Of a stretch of 64,000 bases of DNA, positions 31,641 through 44,830 are shown piece by piece. The translations under genes were made by a program, and so were the position numbers. Under the pieces are notes generated by a model, which worked only from the letters and a program-made list of their open reading frames with translations, did no database searches and was not told the origin of the DNA. The first letter of the stretch is position 1. Each line of letters begins with the position of its first letter. The DNA is taken from NCBI GenBank assembly GCA_948567375.1, contig OX419756.1, forward strand, positions 74,600,333 to 74,664,332. Reading direction: 5' to 3'. The stretch comes from Lunularia cruciata (Eukaryota; Streptophyta; Marchantiopsida; Lunulariales; Lunulariaceae).

Positions 31641-32480
31641 CTAATAAGCTTTTATGAGATGCAGCGCTCAAGAGACTCACCTAAGAGATGTGAAGACCCT
31701 ATGGTTGGTTTATGGTTCTTAAACCCTGTAGACGAAGATTGATCATTGCAACGCTGTATAATTCATAACCTGACGTACATATTAACTAAAAGTGGAAATG
31801 CTGGGTACCCTACGAGATTGTGGATGGTGACCTGCAGTCGAGTCTCCTCGGAATAACATAATTTTGGCATGATAGGGCGACTGTTCCCTTTAGTATCGTC
31901 TGTAAAGCATGCGATTTTGAAATCTGATGGCAACGCAGGTACGCCTATCGAGATGAATAGTATGCCGAATGTGTTCGCAGCAAGGCAATGTTAATTGTGT
32001 CTGAGGTGCGCACCATACGCATGTAACAATCAGACAATGAATAGAGTTGGAATTCATATACTTGTTGGGGATGTGAAGAAATCTTGAACGGTGCTTTGGC
32101 CTAAGTATTGGAAACTAAAGCAAAAAAGCATATATCAATTGCAACTAACAGCAGATGAATATTAGAAGCCAAGACCCGGAACAACTTGAGTTTAACGTTG
32201 ACACTTAGTTGATCTCGAACACGCTTGAATTTAACGTTGCCTACTTTGCCTAAAACTCTTATGAAGTTGAAACTTTGTTTGTCTCTACTTTCAACACATT
32301 TTTACAGTACTGAACAGCCATTGATCTCAGTACAGGATTACAAATTAGGAATTGACCATATTTACACATAAAATTAAGGGGACACATTATAATAAAAACT
32401 GGAAGTGGATAATTATAGAAAAAGTTAAATAAATACACAAATTCCTTAAAAAATATAGTAATAATTATATAAAAACTTTG
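31641..32480 (+). other. 3' flank of HNL copy 2
   Basis: Repeats stop at ttgattaataagctcc. No frame or known element is seen. Part of it may be 3' untranslated sequence of the HNL gene. Confidence 0.4.
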
Positions 32481-33741
32481 TTGCCTTAGTTTTGTGTATA
32501 TATTACAAGGTTGTGTACTGTTTGTGGACAAAGACTACACTTGTTTATCGTGCCTTGCAGTTGGATTGGACCAAACATCCAACCACAAGAAATGTCTTCC
32601 ACTATACTTTCCTCCACCCGAAGGCATCCCGGGAACTTTGTAGACTGACAGGACACAACCGTGCAAAATGCCCAGAAAACCAAGTTATTAATATAACTAT
32701 TCTTGTACTATTTTTTAAAGATTTGTATGTTTATTTAATATTTCTTTAATTATTAAAAGAATAAAAATGTGTTGTAATCAACAAAAGACTCCTGAAATTT
32801 CATGGATGTCTCAATTATACACCTGTGTACTTGTAAGGGACGACCTTATCAAAAATCAACACGGCCCGGAACGAGATCGAAGGCAACACTAACGAAAACT
32901 TTTGTCAGATCCATCTCAAGCAGTGGCCAACGAAAATCATTTTTAAGATTGTATGCTCCGTGCTCTTTAAGAACTGCAGACTTGATTTGTACTGTTGTAT
33001 AGTACACAAACATGCCGTACACTAGTTTAAGCTCAAAGTAGAATCCAAGTTTAATCCAAGGTTTTGGCGTGCTGTCATAAAGATGTCCATTCCGACGAAA
33101 CTTTGCCATTAGAGACGATGTTCGTTGTGACGGAGGAAGGTTATCGACACCATGTAACAACCTATGATTAGATTTGATCAAATTATTAAGACTTTCGTGT
33201 TAAGAACTTGTTAAAAATGGTATGTGTGATGGGCGATGTTGGAAAGGAAACATGCTTATTAGCTACAACGAGACGACTTTTACAAGCCAGCGGCCAATTG
33301 CACTTGCAGAGCTTGTCGACACGTCTAAGTTCCTAACCGGACGAAATTATACCGACTTTCGAAGCGGCTGATTATCTAGCGGCGCGAAAAAGCATACGCC
33401 TCTGCTAAGGAGGTGAATGGTGCCATCTTTTTTGAGTCTCAACTCAACATTCAGAAACAAATTTGATTTTAATGTCTGCCATGACATATAAAACAAAAGT
33501 AATCATCAATTTTCACGTTTCTTTCCCGAAGAAAACATTTTGGCAATGAGTCGTACGTTTCAAACATCAGGCATCTTGTTCTTAATAAGGGGCACAAGCA
33601 CCTTTCCTCTCTGTATCTCAAGAACAGATCTAATCTAAACGCGAGGAAACATGATAATCCAGCTGTACCTTCCTTTCGACAAGTTTGAAGAGTATGTACA
33701 AATGAACAGGGAAACATCCACATAATACATATGCTCGGTCG
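32481..33741. other. Non-coding stretch with a possible zinc-knuckle remnant
   Basis: After a cttgcag acceptor-like site at about 32560 the plus frame reads HPKASRELCRLTGHNRAKCP, which resembles a CCHC knuckle lacking one Cys, as found in gag proteins and MULE-type transposases. It is too short to assign. Minus-strand frames at 33181-32849 and 33789-33469 are unrecognised. Confidence 0.3.
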
Positions 33742-34060
33742 AAACTTGATTTCCTGTGTATAAGCAAGGTGTGCGATTCCTGAGTTCATTCAGATACTAT
33801 TCTCCACTGACGATTTCGCCGATTAGAGCTTTAAGTGTGTGTATCCTTTTCTTACTAAGAGCGTAAAAAGACAGGAAAGCTAGATTCTGCAGGATAGTTA
33901 CGTCTAAACATGATTTCCTGTGACTAAGCAAGGTGTCCGATTCCTGAGTTTGTTCAGATTTTATTCTCCACGGACGATCTTGCAAACTTGAGCTTCAAGT
34001 GTGGGTCTTTTTCTTACTAGAATCGTAGTAAGACAGGATTCTGCAGAATAGTTACGTCTT
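33742..34060 (+). repeat. Tandem duplication, two units of about 160 bases
   Basis: Units begin aaacttgatttcctgtg (33742) and aaacatgatttcctgtg (33906), and both end gatagttacgtct or aatagttacgtct. They have diverged by scattered substitutions and small indels. No conserved frame was found. Confidence 0.75.
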
Positions 34061-35910
34061 GCCAGTAATGGGCAGGTCTAGGTTGCTTCAAATCTACTGT
34101 AATGCTCCTTTTGTCATGTTCTTGCATAATTCAGGAGGGCACTGAAGTCTCTAATCTGACCTTATAAATTACTTGGTTAAGAAGCATTCGCAGAACAGTG
34201 CCACTTGGATGGGTCTCCTGTCTTGAAGGAAGAGCTACAATTCTCCGCAGCACATTCCAGCTCTTGAAGCCCACCACCTGATCCAACTCAGTAAGTATAA
34301 CGTCACTCAGATCAATGTGTGTTTTCTTCTAAGGTTGATCGTGTCAACTCTGATCACTCGAGAGAAAACTCAGCTATGAAATCCACAGCTGATTCAAGTT
34401 TCAAAACTAAAAGTCTTAGATAACAGGAGACTTAAACTACGGGTCATCCATACTTGAGGTGGCACGATCTTACCTTTCCCCACATAAGAAGCTTCCGTCC
34501 CACTCAGAATGCGCTTCTGGATTGAACAACTCACTGGTGCCCTGGATATGAAACACCCACTTCAGAATTGACCACCTGTTGCTAAAGGAGAAGTTCAACA
34601 GCTAGAGAAGTTGAGCACCTCAACCTGAAAAACTTACAGTGTGCATTATAACACGGAGGACAGTTCCTGGCAATTTCACTTAACAACTCATGAGGGAAAA
34701 AATAGCACTGGGTATTAAGATGTTAGATGACCCCGGCCAGATGTTGTCACGGCCCTCGTCAATAATGGGGCCAGCAGGCTCCGCACGATAGAATAAGCAT
34801 CCATCCATGAGCCCTTGACTCACTAGGCTCCGCTCAAACACATTGCCACATCAACTCCTGCATCAGAGCAGCACACAACAACGTCCTCAGCTCGTCTCTA
34901 CTCAGTTCTCTTCAATCATATGCCCGCTTTTTTAGTTGTTTTGCAGTCTCTTTGAGTGAAAAGATACAGTAAGAAGCTTTTCTTAAATTCGCTAGTCATG
35001 CTCGGTATATTGTTCCCGACAAGGATAGTCGGTAAGATTATGATTTCAACTTTTCTGCAAGCCTGTTTTAAATGCAGTCCAAGATATACTGGTAGGATAG
35101 GAAAATAGACTCCTTCCCAGAACTAACCTTCATGTAGTTGACAGATTTGGAAGCGATATCTCCCGCAAGTTCCACTGTAATATCCCGCGCAAAGTCGAAG
35201 ATAAGCAAACTTTGTTGCGAGACAGGTCATGAACATCATAGAAAACAGAGACGCTCACTACGAGTAAGGAGTACGCCGTAACGAAGGCCGCATTCGACAA
35301 TTATATTGAGTCATGATCATTGAATGGAAACACCGAAAGCTAGTTTACAGCCTACAAATCATACGCCTTCATCTAAGAAAAACAGAAAGAGAGCGCAGCA
35401 GGAAAACAGGTATTCATACTCCGAATTTGGTAGAGAAGACCAAATATTCCTTCTGTGACTGGCGAGCATCTGCGTACACCAAGAAAGAAGGCCGATCAAA
35501 CGACTTCATGGATTGCATTTTAATTTCAGCACTGTTAGAATGCATGACCTCTTTCAGTGGGATCCCTTGGTTTCCAACTGCTCATACATTTGGCAAAAGT
35601 ATATTTGGTATAAACTCATTTACAGCCAACTTTGAGTCTCATTCTGGACTCTTCAACTCCTGGCCAGGTTCGCGTTTTTCTAATATTGGTACACAGAATT
35701 GTCATTTCATTTCGAACAGTTGTGGGTCAGCCAGTCCCCTAGGAAGGAAACCCCCGGAGAAAATAGCCGCAATCGAATGTATGCAAAATTGGAAGTAAGT
35801 ACCATCGTTTGGGAACTCGAATCTAAAATTTTAAACATGACCTCTCGAATTTGAGCGAAACGTTAGAGGAAATCCTCTGCAGATTTTCGAAAATGAAAAT
35901 ATCGAATCAA
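34061..35910. other. Unidentified intergenic stretch
   Basis: GC content is higher than in the AT-rich intergenic parts, so exons may be hidden here. A 161-codon plus-strand frame at 35313-35798 shows no recognisable domain. I cannot support a gene. Confidence 0.3.
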
Positions 35911-35964
35911 TCAATTCATCAATCCATGACGCAAAGAACTGGAAATAGAGCTGTCTATTCTCAC

Positions 35965-36205
35965 CGGTGAAACTTTTGATCGCACTCCGTCTGGACGACA
36001 TCCCCGAGTAACCTTCAATGCATCCTCGCGTGATCCGGTATCAGCAAGGCAATCTATGGTAGTCCACGCAAACATCAGAGTCAGAGTAAACCCCAATCGT
36101 CTTCCTCCCCGTGATTTCTCGATCTTCAACAAGACTTCTTCTCCGCTCTCCACAGCAGCTCTGCTCCCGATGAAGCACATCGATCGAAACCACCAGTGCT
36201 GCGTT
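35965..36205 (-). CDS. Candidate first coding exon with hydrophobic leader (unidentified)
   Basis: The minus-strand frame, from an ATG near 36180, has a basic stretch and then a hydrophobic segment, LGFTLTLMFAWTTIDCLA, followed by polar residues. This is like a signal peptide or membrane anchor. It runs into a good donor (ccg then gtgaga, GT at 35964-35963). No downstream exon can be recognised, so this is weak. It may be a plain open frame. Confidence 0.22.
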
Positions 36206-36279
36206 GCGTCAGTGGTTTTGCTGAAACAGCTATTGCCCTGTAAACCGCCAGGGAAGGAAGGATACGGACACATCTTCCT

Positions 36280-37349
36280 GAGTTTTGCTCAAAAACATAA
36301 GCTGGTTTACCTATAAAATAAGTTCTCAAAATGACTATAGTGGTGATTTATTATAAAAGTGTAATTACGTATAATAATCTATAATAATAATAATGTAAAT
36401 ATTGTAGTCCGTCATATCCCCGAATTGCATCTTGAGCCAAACCTCAATAAGTGCGTGAACAATGACCTGCGCGACACGAAAGTACACTGATGTTAATACT
36501 GTGGAGGAAGGATTTGCATGCTATTTGTATGCAGGAGGTATTTGCATGCTATTTGTATTATCGCCAGGTTTTCCAAATACTTTATGGATAAAGAATGTGA
36601 CAAATGAAAATTAATTTAGTAAGAAAGTATTTGATCATTGTGAAATTTAAGATTTTTAATTATTAAAACATTCAAAATTTTCAAGTTATTTCTTCACATC
36701 GCTATGCTCTCTCATCGGCGGGACAAGTAACTTGCTATTCAAGATATCTACTTTGTCTTTACCGAGGATAAAAAGCAAAGAGAATTTGTAGAGGATTAAT
36801 TATTAAATTAAGACTCCAGGAGAACAGTACTGTTAACAAGGTTATACATCAATGTACATACAATAATGAAGATGTATGAACTCGGATTCATTAAGGACGG
36901 TAAGCATAAATTCAGTGGTCTTGAGTGATAAACTTCATGAAGAATCGTAGGATGTGCTCCATATACTGAGAAGCAAAACTGCTACTACTACTCAACTATT
37001 ACAATGAAACACTCAAAGTAAATATATATATCTAGAGTGCTACAGATTATCAAGTGATTAAGATTTCACGGTTATACATTGGAATTTTAGTTGGCAAAAC
37101 TTATCAAAGGTGTATGAAGAAGCGCTAAACAATGTGGACCAATATGTTAAGTATTCTTCTCAATCTGGACTTGAATTGAACAGTATCCTCTTCCGCTAAA
37201 TTTTCCACTACTTTTCAGAAAAATGACTAAATTACTTCATTGTTTTGTACTTTGAATAATGAGAATGATGAGAAATTTTGTAGACGAGAAACAAAGCGCA
37301 AAGGAAATTTAAATGTGGCTTTCTCGTAGCACCTGCCCATAATCTTGTA
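36280..37349. other. AT-rich intergenic stretch
   Basis: A 19-base direct repeat, atttgcatgctatttgtat, occurs at 36512-36530 and 36540-36558. The rest is AT-rich without supported genes. Confidence 0.5.
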
Positions 37350-37655
37350 ACCGATCGATGTTCCTACAATAAGATTTCATAAAGATTCCCTCCAATTAAC
37401 GATAGTTTGACCAACAAGATAGGATCAGAATCGACATGTCACCCATGCATGCAACTAATCTGAAGGTAGAGTTCATTGACATGTCACCAATCCACGTATC
37501 TAATCCAAGGGTGAGGTTTCCTTTGGAGGAGTCCCCCTTGCTATATAATACAGTCAAGGTGCTCCTTTGGGGCATTGAGAGATTGAGTGCAAACCTTTGT
37601 GTTTGTCTTAAGATCTCCTATCCTTGGAAGATTACAAGAACCCAAAAACTCAACT
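37350..37655 (+). repeat. Truncated LTR-B, copy B3
   Basis: It matches the R/U5-proximal part of LTR-B, including acatgtcacccatgcatgca, the TATA-like ctatataata and ctcctttggggcattgagag. The U3 tandem-repeat part is missing. No internal element sequence adjoins it. Confidence 0.7.
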
Positions 37656-37854
37656 ATCAATTTTAAGTGTGGATCCCTTCCCGCACTTATGAACTGCAAA
37701 AATCTGGCAAGGTTGTCATGGCATTGGGAGAAACTCTTGATTCACAACAGTAGGGTTGGGGTCTTCTTTTATGAAGGAAGTACATAGTGATTCCCTCAAA
37801 GTTTCAAATTCTGATCCAAAAGTTAGAAAGAAAAAGGCGACCACATAGTTAACT
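37656..37854. other. Short unassigned stretch
   Basis: Nothing is recognised between the truncated LTR-B3 and the D2 tail. Confidence 0.4.
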
Positions 37855-40200
37855 AAAAGAATGGGAAGATCTTATCAAGCCATACAAGGAAGAAACAAAT
37901 GGGGCTCAGCCTCAATAGTATCAATATGAGAAACCTGCACTGCTGCACCTAAGATATCGAAGCTAAGTGGGTCATAAGGTCTACAAACTAATGGAGCATC
38001 CAAAGAAACATTACCTAGTGTGATTGCTCTCCTATGGATTGCACTAGCCAATGCTCTCTATAGAGCAATGGACAAATGTTGTCTAAAGTATGCTAAAAGT
38101 ATGAGAGTGAGAGTGGTACCCCTGACCTCCAATATGATAAGCTCTCATGCATTCCTTGACAAATGTGTCAAATGTCATGTCCATCATTCCATATAGCTCC
38201 AAGGCTTGAGGAACAAAGAAGTGACCTCACTACACACCTCTACACTTGGAGACCTTGTACGTTGTTGCTCTACTTGCTGCCCATCTAGGGAGATGAGTAA
38301 TCATTCTTTCCAAAATTACATCATGCATAGGTTCTGTAACCACAACATCTGTTACTACCACTTGATCATCTTGGCCCAAGTATAAGTCTACTGTGACACG
38401 TGTCATCTATAAAGCATATGAGTGCTCCCTCCAAGCAAGGTATCCACTCTTTGGTGCCATATCAAACACTATATTCCTGATGGCATCATGGGTAGCTATC
38501 CTCTTTCCTCCAAAGGGACATAATTTCATATGGATCATTATTGCATCTATTGTAGAACCACACTCACAAGGGAGTAATGAAGATGCAAATGGGTGGACAA
38601 AACCTAGGCGGAATCTCATCATTGTAAAGAAGCTAGTGCAGTTTTGAATGCCCTAATGCATGGTCAAGCTAGGATCCAAGAGCCTATACCATTGCTAGAG
38701 CAAGAGCAAAGACATGTTCTAGTGGCCCAAGGAATGGACAGGTCAACTAAGAGAGAATGTAGCGTATGCTAACACTATTGCTCCATCAAGGAAGACTACA
38801 AACCTCTAGTCCAATCTAATGACAGTGAAGCAAAGGATGGAAGGTCTTCTCATGCTTGTGGGGATAAATTATCTCTCATTTGCTGGAATAAAATCTAAAG
38901 AGAAAAGGATAACTCCTCCAGCTTGATCACATATGTCTCCCAAATTTGCCTATTAGCAACGACAAAATGGGAGGAAAATAGGGGTGCCAAGAGAGAGCCT
39001 AACTATCCAAAAACTCTATAAGTGCAGTCTCCTCCATAAATAATAGGCCTATCCCTCTGCACAAGATTGGTAGAGATGTTTGTCTATTGCCATGTCCCAT
39101 ATCACACATTCAAATGTCCTTGGTCCAATGATATCACCAAAGACTCCCGTAATCCTTCTATCAAAAGCTCTCAAATGTGATACAAAGGTCAAGGAAGGAG
39201 GAACCATGGAAAGAAGTTATGTCAATTGATGGAAAATGCTAAAGTTGCTAAAGGAGAGTATACAAAATGCCACATATGGATCTCCTAATAAAGGAAGATC
39301 ATCCACATAGAGAATATCCTCTGCAATGGCAACATTTAAGAAGCATGTGATAAAATCCAAAAATCCTACTAGCACTCTAAGAATATGTTGTCCATCTATA
39401 GGTGTGATACATCCCTCTAGAAGTTCAAGGCTCTAGAAGGGAAGGAATACCTAAAAGGAACCATGCTCTACACTTTAACACCATGACTCTCAAGCCTACA
39501 AGATGTAGCTTGATACTCAAAGACTTGCCTTATCTGATCTAAAAGGCCCACAATGTATGTATCATTTACCAAGGAGGGAAATACATAACCTAACATGGCC
39601 AAAGTAGTAAATAAGAGAGCTCTGAAGTGAGCCATGGTAAATAAAGGTACCCCTAAAGGATCTTCTGGTTGTATACCAACAATTGACTCCAAGATAATGA
39701 CTCCCTCCTATGACCAACCATGTTGGTAGTAAAGGGAAGCATGTTATAGAATGACCAACATGAAAGGAATAAGAATCACCAAGGACCCACCAGCCTCCCT
39801 AAGCTCTATAAAGATGGATGCCTAAGAGAAGCTATCACAAGCATCCTCAATATCCACCTATAGGACGATACACTTTGGATGGATATCTATTAGTGTTATG
39901 ATGCCTACACATAGGTGATAATCCAATGTCAACATACTAATAGTAGAAATCATAAGGATAGGTTTTTCCCATGATGATACAAATTGGAACTGACTAGAAA
40001 TGTAGATCAAGTGTCATTATGTCACTAGTTGCCTATTCTTGCCTATTTAACCTCTTGGGCAAAAACCATTCCTAAAAGAGGTTAGGGATACTCATAGTGG
40101 TATCCTACAAAAAAGAGGAATTAATGACCACTCAAATGATTGATCTAAATTAACATGCCCTTGACAATGGTAGCACATTTCATGTAGAAGGCCTTTTCCT
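37855..40200 (-). pseudogene. Non-LTR-type reverse transcriptase element (family D, copy D2)
   Basis: This is the same family as D1, on the minus strand. Reading leftward: GIQPEDPLGVPLFTMAHFRA and FPSLVNDTYIVG (39690-39470; the first catalytic Asp is Asn here, complement at 39561-39566), then CECGSTIDAIMIHMKLCPFG followed by ATHDAIRNIVFDMA (38575-38470), then DVVVTEPMHDVI near 38330. It ends with the family tail, read as aatggggctcagcctca on the plus strand near 37900. Stops and frameshifts are frequent. Copy D1 retains the Asp pair, so both are needed to see the layout. Confidence 0.7.
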
Positions 40201-41197
40201 CCTAAAGAGCCTCTTTTACCTTGGTTGCTAGTCCCTTCACATAGGTATATTTCACCCAAAAGGTCAATTTTTAGGCCAAAGGTCGGTTTTCAGCCCAAAG
40301 GTTCTTTCACCTTGACGTTATCACTAATTGTGTGCATCTCTTCCCAAAACATGCAACCCCAATGAAATCCAAAATCAACTATCTACTTGGCTTTTCAATT
40401 CCGTGGTACTCTCAATGCTCTATTGTTCCCAGAATCTTTCCTTACATTGACTTGCTTGTTCAAAATGTCAAGGTAACTTCCTTGATAATGTGAACATTTC
40501 TTACCTAAGTACTCAAGCACTCCTTCTTGCTAAATGTCAAGAGTTACTTCCTCAATTAAATGTAAATTTCATAAGCAAGTACTCAAACATACACTCATGT
40601 TGCAAGATTCATCATCTCTACTCAACTAAGGATGCAAACAATGACTTACGCAAAAGCAATCCAACACAAAGGTTTATAAGAGATGTTTGAGCTAAATAAT
40701 TCATTCATGAAAGAAGTGAACATCACTTTTGTGGGTTGCAATCCATATATACAATTTCCTAACTAATGATTGAAGAAGATCAATGGTTGAGTATGCACTC
40801 AAACTCCTAATTACTCTTATTCCACTTAATGGTAATTCTACCTACTGATCTTATCCCAAGTGCAATTAAGAAGTGATTCTGCAACCACTACTAACCACAA
40901 CTACTCCTGGTTGTTTACTTTACAAGTAATTACACTCCTGCAACCATTAGCTACAAAACTGGTCCCAAGTCAAAAAATATTTGTGGACAAAAATATACAT
41001 CGGGAGGAAGGTAGACTTCAAGGCTAAGGATGTGTTTTATACTTAACTAAATTTCTCCCTATTTCCCTTGAGCTAACAATTATCTTCTTCCTAAATTCTA
41101 CTATGAAGAGCTAATTTTTCCTTTCTGAATCTTAATCAGAAATTCTACTTGTTCTTGATACCCCATGATTTCCACCATTAGCACTTTTGTGGCATCT
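40201..41197. other. Unassigned stretch, retroelement-like composition
   Basis: Short direct repeats around 40430-40580 (gtcaaggtaacttcctt, gtcaagagttacttcctc) are seen. No domain is recognised. Confidence 0.35.
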
Positions 41198-41960
41198 TCA
41201 AATTTCTTTGAAGTGTGTTCCATTAACATGTATGCTAACTATTGAAATTGCTTGTTTGAGTAGATCTTCATGGTAAGGGCATGCACTTAGGATTGGAAAT
41301 CCCAAACTTTCAACTTCTCTAGGGAGACTTCTATTATGTCCTTCACAATCTCTTCTAGATGGTCCTATGCCATCTCCATCTTTGCCAAAATGGTTGTCTC
41401 TTCCATATTGAACTGGTTCCTTTAACTCAACCACAATTTCTTTCAAAATGTCTACCTTCTCCTTCTCCAATTTATCCTCCTTCTCTTACAAGGTCTTCAC
41501 AAGTTTCTTTACTTGGGTGTCAACTACTTGTAGCTCTTGCTGATGGTAGACTTTTGCTACCAAGAGGGACACCCCTACTTTCTCTACTTCTCTTTTAAGC
41601 ACATAATCTCTTCTTACTAGGTTTTTACCTGTTTTTCTAGCTTGAGTCATTGACATGTTTCTTCCTCTTGTAAGTCAGATTGTCTTCCTTAAGGTTGGTT
41701 CTTTGTCAATCTCCTTCTTCAAAGCTTGATTGTCTTCTCTAAGTTTTGCTACCTCATGCACCAAGTCATTACTTTGTTTCCTTGTCTCTAAATATTGACA
41801 CAAACTTCTTGCAATTCTTCCCTTGCTTTTGTCTTTTCTTTGGTTACTCCTTGCATGAATTGGTGCAGATGTTGGACAAGGATCACATAGATGGAGAAAA
41901 GTTGTTCCATTAATTTGAGAGCCGGGCCTACCTTGTACATTGTTAGTTAGGAAAGTCACA
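41198..41960 (-). pseudogene. Coiled-coil-rich open stretches, minus strand
   Basis: Leftward frames (41959-41675 and 41470-41198) encode EVAKLREDNQALKKEIDKE and EKEKVDILKEIVVELKEPV, heptad-rich like the ORFs at 51.3-54.0 kb on the plus strand. The two regions may be the same element family (called E here). The 5' LTR of an A-II element begins at 41979. A gag-like structural role is a guess. Confidence 0.4.
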
Positions 41961-41978
41961 CTACTATAATATGCCTAA

Positions 41979-42388
41979 TGTAACAATATGGAGTTTACAA
42001 ATGAGTTAGTCAAGACCAATGAAGTCACAAATAAGCCAAATTAGCCAAGAATTGTATAGAAGCATCTAGGAAGCTACTTGGTACCTTCCAAGTATCGGGT
42101 AATGGGTTTTCCAAGTGGTGAATTTTAGGATAAAGCTTCTTGGGAAGCTTCTTGACTAGCTTTGTTTGCACACCAATAGATAGCTTCTAGAAGGAAGCTT
42201 CTTGGGAAGCTTCTTGACTAGCATAGCTTGTACACCAAGTAGGCAGCTTCTAGCTTAGCTTGCACTCTAAGAAGGCAGCTTCTAGGAAGCTTCTCAAAAG
42301 GCTTGTATGTTCACTATTTGGTATTTACCAAAGCCCAAGCTCATGCTAGGCATTTAGAGTTTCATTCCTTCAATAGTCCCAATGTGAC
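41979..42388 (+). repeat. LTR-A subfamily II, truncated 5' copy
   Basis: It starts tgtaacaatatggagtttac and holds the aagcttcttgggaagcttct array. Its ggtacctt(c)caagtat segment matches 47281-47772 and is absent from the LTRs at 2993 and 43775. It breaks off before the end (after cccaatgtga) and joins integrase sequence. It is most simply the 5' LTR of the A-II element whose 3' LTR is at 47281. Confidence 0.7.
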
Positions 42389-43774
42389 CTAAACACCTTC
42401 TTCTTCAAGGAAGGCTTTCTATTGCATGAGGACCTGATCTATGTTCCAGCCAAAGGTGATCTCCAACTTGTGTGCCTTCAAGAAGCCCATCATTTACCAA
42501 TAGCTGGTCACATAGGGGTGGACAAGATCTTGGGTACCCTCCAATGCCAATTGTGGTGGCCCAACATGATACAAGATGTTTGGGAGTTTGTTTGATTGTG
42601 TGAGAGTTATCAACGCAACAAGGTCAATAACCAAAAGCCGAGTAGACTCCTTCAGCCACTTCCCATTCCAATTGCTCGTTGGGAACATGTGAGCTTAGAT
42701 CTCATCACCTCCTTGCCCAAGACAAAACAAGGTCATACAACAATTGTGGTCTTTGTGTATAAGCTTAGTAAGCAAATCCATTTCAACAGTTGATACTGTG
42801 GATGCTCCAACCTTGGCGCAACTCTACTTTGAGAATGTATTCAAACATCATGGGATGCTACATGTACTCATCTCTGACCGTGATCCTCGCTTCACCGGAA
42901 AGTTTTGGCAAGCACTCTTCTAGATACTTGGCACCAAGCTTGCTTTATCCACAGCCTATCATCTTCAAACTGATGGACAAACTAATCGTGCAAATCACAC
43001 CTTGGAAGATATGCTTTGTGCCTTTGTCAATGTTCACCATACCAATTGGGATGAATGTCTTGCAGTTGCGGAGTTTACATACAACAATTCTAAACAAGCA
43101 AGCACTGGATTCTCTCCTTTCTTTCTCAATCTTGGCCAAGATCCACTTGTCCCAGATTCTCTTCTTGCTTCTCTTCCATCTTAGGTCCATCATACTTCAA
43201 CCTTCTTGACCACCATCTCAAAATCTTTCCAACAAGCCAAATCTCACCCCCTTGTTGCTCAAAATTGTCAAAACAATATGCGTACCACCATCGACATGAT
43301 CTCACCTTTGAAGTTGGTGATAAAATTATGCTATGCTCTGGTAATCTACCTCTCCCACTTGATACCCAAGTTTCTAAACTTGCCCCTAATTGGATAGGAC
43401 CTTTTGATGTCACTCAAATTGTCTCTCTTGTTGCTTATCGACTTGCCTTGCCTTGTCATATGCATATCCATCATGTTTCCAAGTCGAAACTCTTTGTTCC
43501 TAACCCTTCTTCTTTTTCCTCTTGAGTCCAACCTCCTCCTCCCCCTATCCCTATCAATGATCATGAGGAGTACGAAGTTGATCATATCCTTGCGCGTTGC
43601 CACATCCAACAAGGATGCTGACAACATATGGAGTACAAGGTCCTTTGGAAAGGGTATCCCCTTTATGATGCCACATAGGAACCTCTTTCTTACCTCCAGA
43701 ATGCACAGAAGGCCATCCAAGAGTTTGAAGCTTCAATGGCGACGAGGATGTCACCAACTAGCGGTGGGAGAATA
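42389..43774 (+). pseudogene. Integrase and chromodomain of a second A-I element (A2)
   Basis: Zinc-binding region near 42480-42610; core 42660-43190 with SLDLITSLPK (first Asp), the second Asp in SDRDPRFTGKFW near 42871, and TDGQTNRANHTLEDML, where the usual catalytic Glu after DGQT is Asn. It continues WDECLAVAEFTYNNSKQAST and GFSPFFLNLG. The C-terminal domain (43265-43525) and chromodomain (EYEVDHILARCHI, YKVLWKGYP, about 43570-43740) follow. Frameshifts split the reading. Its upstream pol is missing because the 5' end joins LTR-A II. Confidence 0.8.
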
Positions 43775-44138
43775 TGTAACAATATGGATTTTAGCAACGT
43801 AGTTAGTAAGGCTAACGAAGTAGAGAATAAGCCAAATTTATTTAGAATATTCCAAAAGCATCTAGGAAGTTTCTTGGGAACCTTTTGACTAGGTAACTTG
43901 TGCCCCAAGCAGGTAGCTTCTAGAAGGAAGCTTCTTGAGAAGCTTCCTAGTTAACTTGGCTTACACTCTAAGAAATCGGCTCAAGGAAGCTTCTTGAGAA
44001 GCTTCTCAAGAGCCTTGTATGCTACCTATAGATACCAAAGCCAAAGCTCATGCTAGGCATTCGGAGTTTTCCCATATTCAAGCATCCCAATGTGAACTTC
44101 CATTCTCCTATTTCTCTCCTCGGTTTTGGTCTTTTACA
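43775..44138 (+). repeat. 3' LTR of element A2 (LTR-A, subfamily I)
   Basis: TG...CA ends, tgtaacaatatggattttag to ggtcttttaca, 364 bases. It is closer to the LTR at 2993 than to the LTR at 41979 and has one fewer palindrome block. Sequence of the A-II RT resumes immediately after it. Confidence 0.8.
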
Positions 44139-44830
44139 ATGGGCATTATGAATGGAGAGTTCTATCTTTGAAACTCATTAATGCTTTGACAATTTTCATG
44201 AATTAAATGCATTAGATGTTGGATGGTCTATTGGATTAATACATGGTGATGTTCTTGGATAATATTTTAATCTATAGCAAGACAGAGGTAGAACACACAA
44301 ATTACATGCTAGAAGTCTTAAGATGATTACATCAATGAGAGTTTTATTGCAAGAAGTCAAATTGTGCCTTTTGGCAAAAGGAAGTTACCTTCTTGGATCA
44401 AAAGGTCTCATTGGAGGGGATTCAAGATGGAAAAAAAGAAAATCAAAGCCATTACTAATTGGCTTACTCTAAAGGAAGCCATAAAAGTGTGGGCATTCAA
44501 TAGATTAGCAAGTTTTTTCCAACAGTTCATCCACTACTATATTCATGTGGCTGCACCATTGACCAGTCTCTTGGGGAGGACCTCAAGCTTTTAGTGGACT
44601 ACCAAGCACAAAGATGCATTCTAAAAGTTGAAACATATGGTGTCTTCAAGATCCATACTTCAACAAGTGATTGTATCATCCTCAACTACCTTGTGGGGTT
44701 GATTTCAATGCTTTGTTGCAGCAAGAATTTTAGATGGCTTGCATCCCATTGCTTTTTTGTCTTGTTGACTAAACTTTGCAAAAAGGAATTACTATTTGAG
44801 ATCAAAACAACTAGCTATGGTATATACCAC
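44139..44830 (+). pseudogene. RT and start of RNase H of an A-II element (A3, part 1)
   Basis: It begins inside motif B (gagagttctatctttgaaac), has VMFLDNILIYSKTEVEH (the second Asp of the catalytic box is Asn), CAFWQKEVTFLD, then the RT thumb and DLL/SLLGRTSS region. The frame is broken several times. The solo LTR-B2 interrupts it at 44831, and matching A1 sequence resumes at 45565. Confidence 0.75.

Noticed and set aside
35313..35798. A 161-codon plus-strand frame.
   Set aside because: No recognisable domain, no supporting splice or start context; similar length frames arise by chance in this composition.
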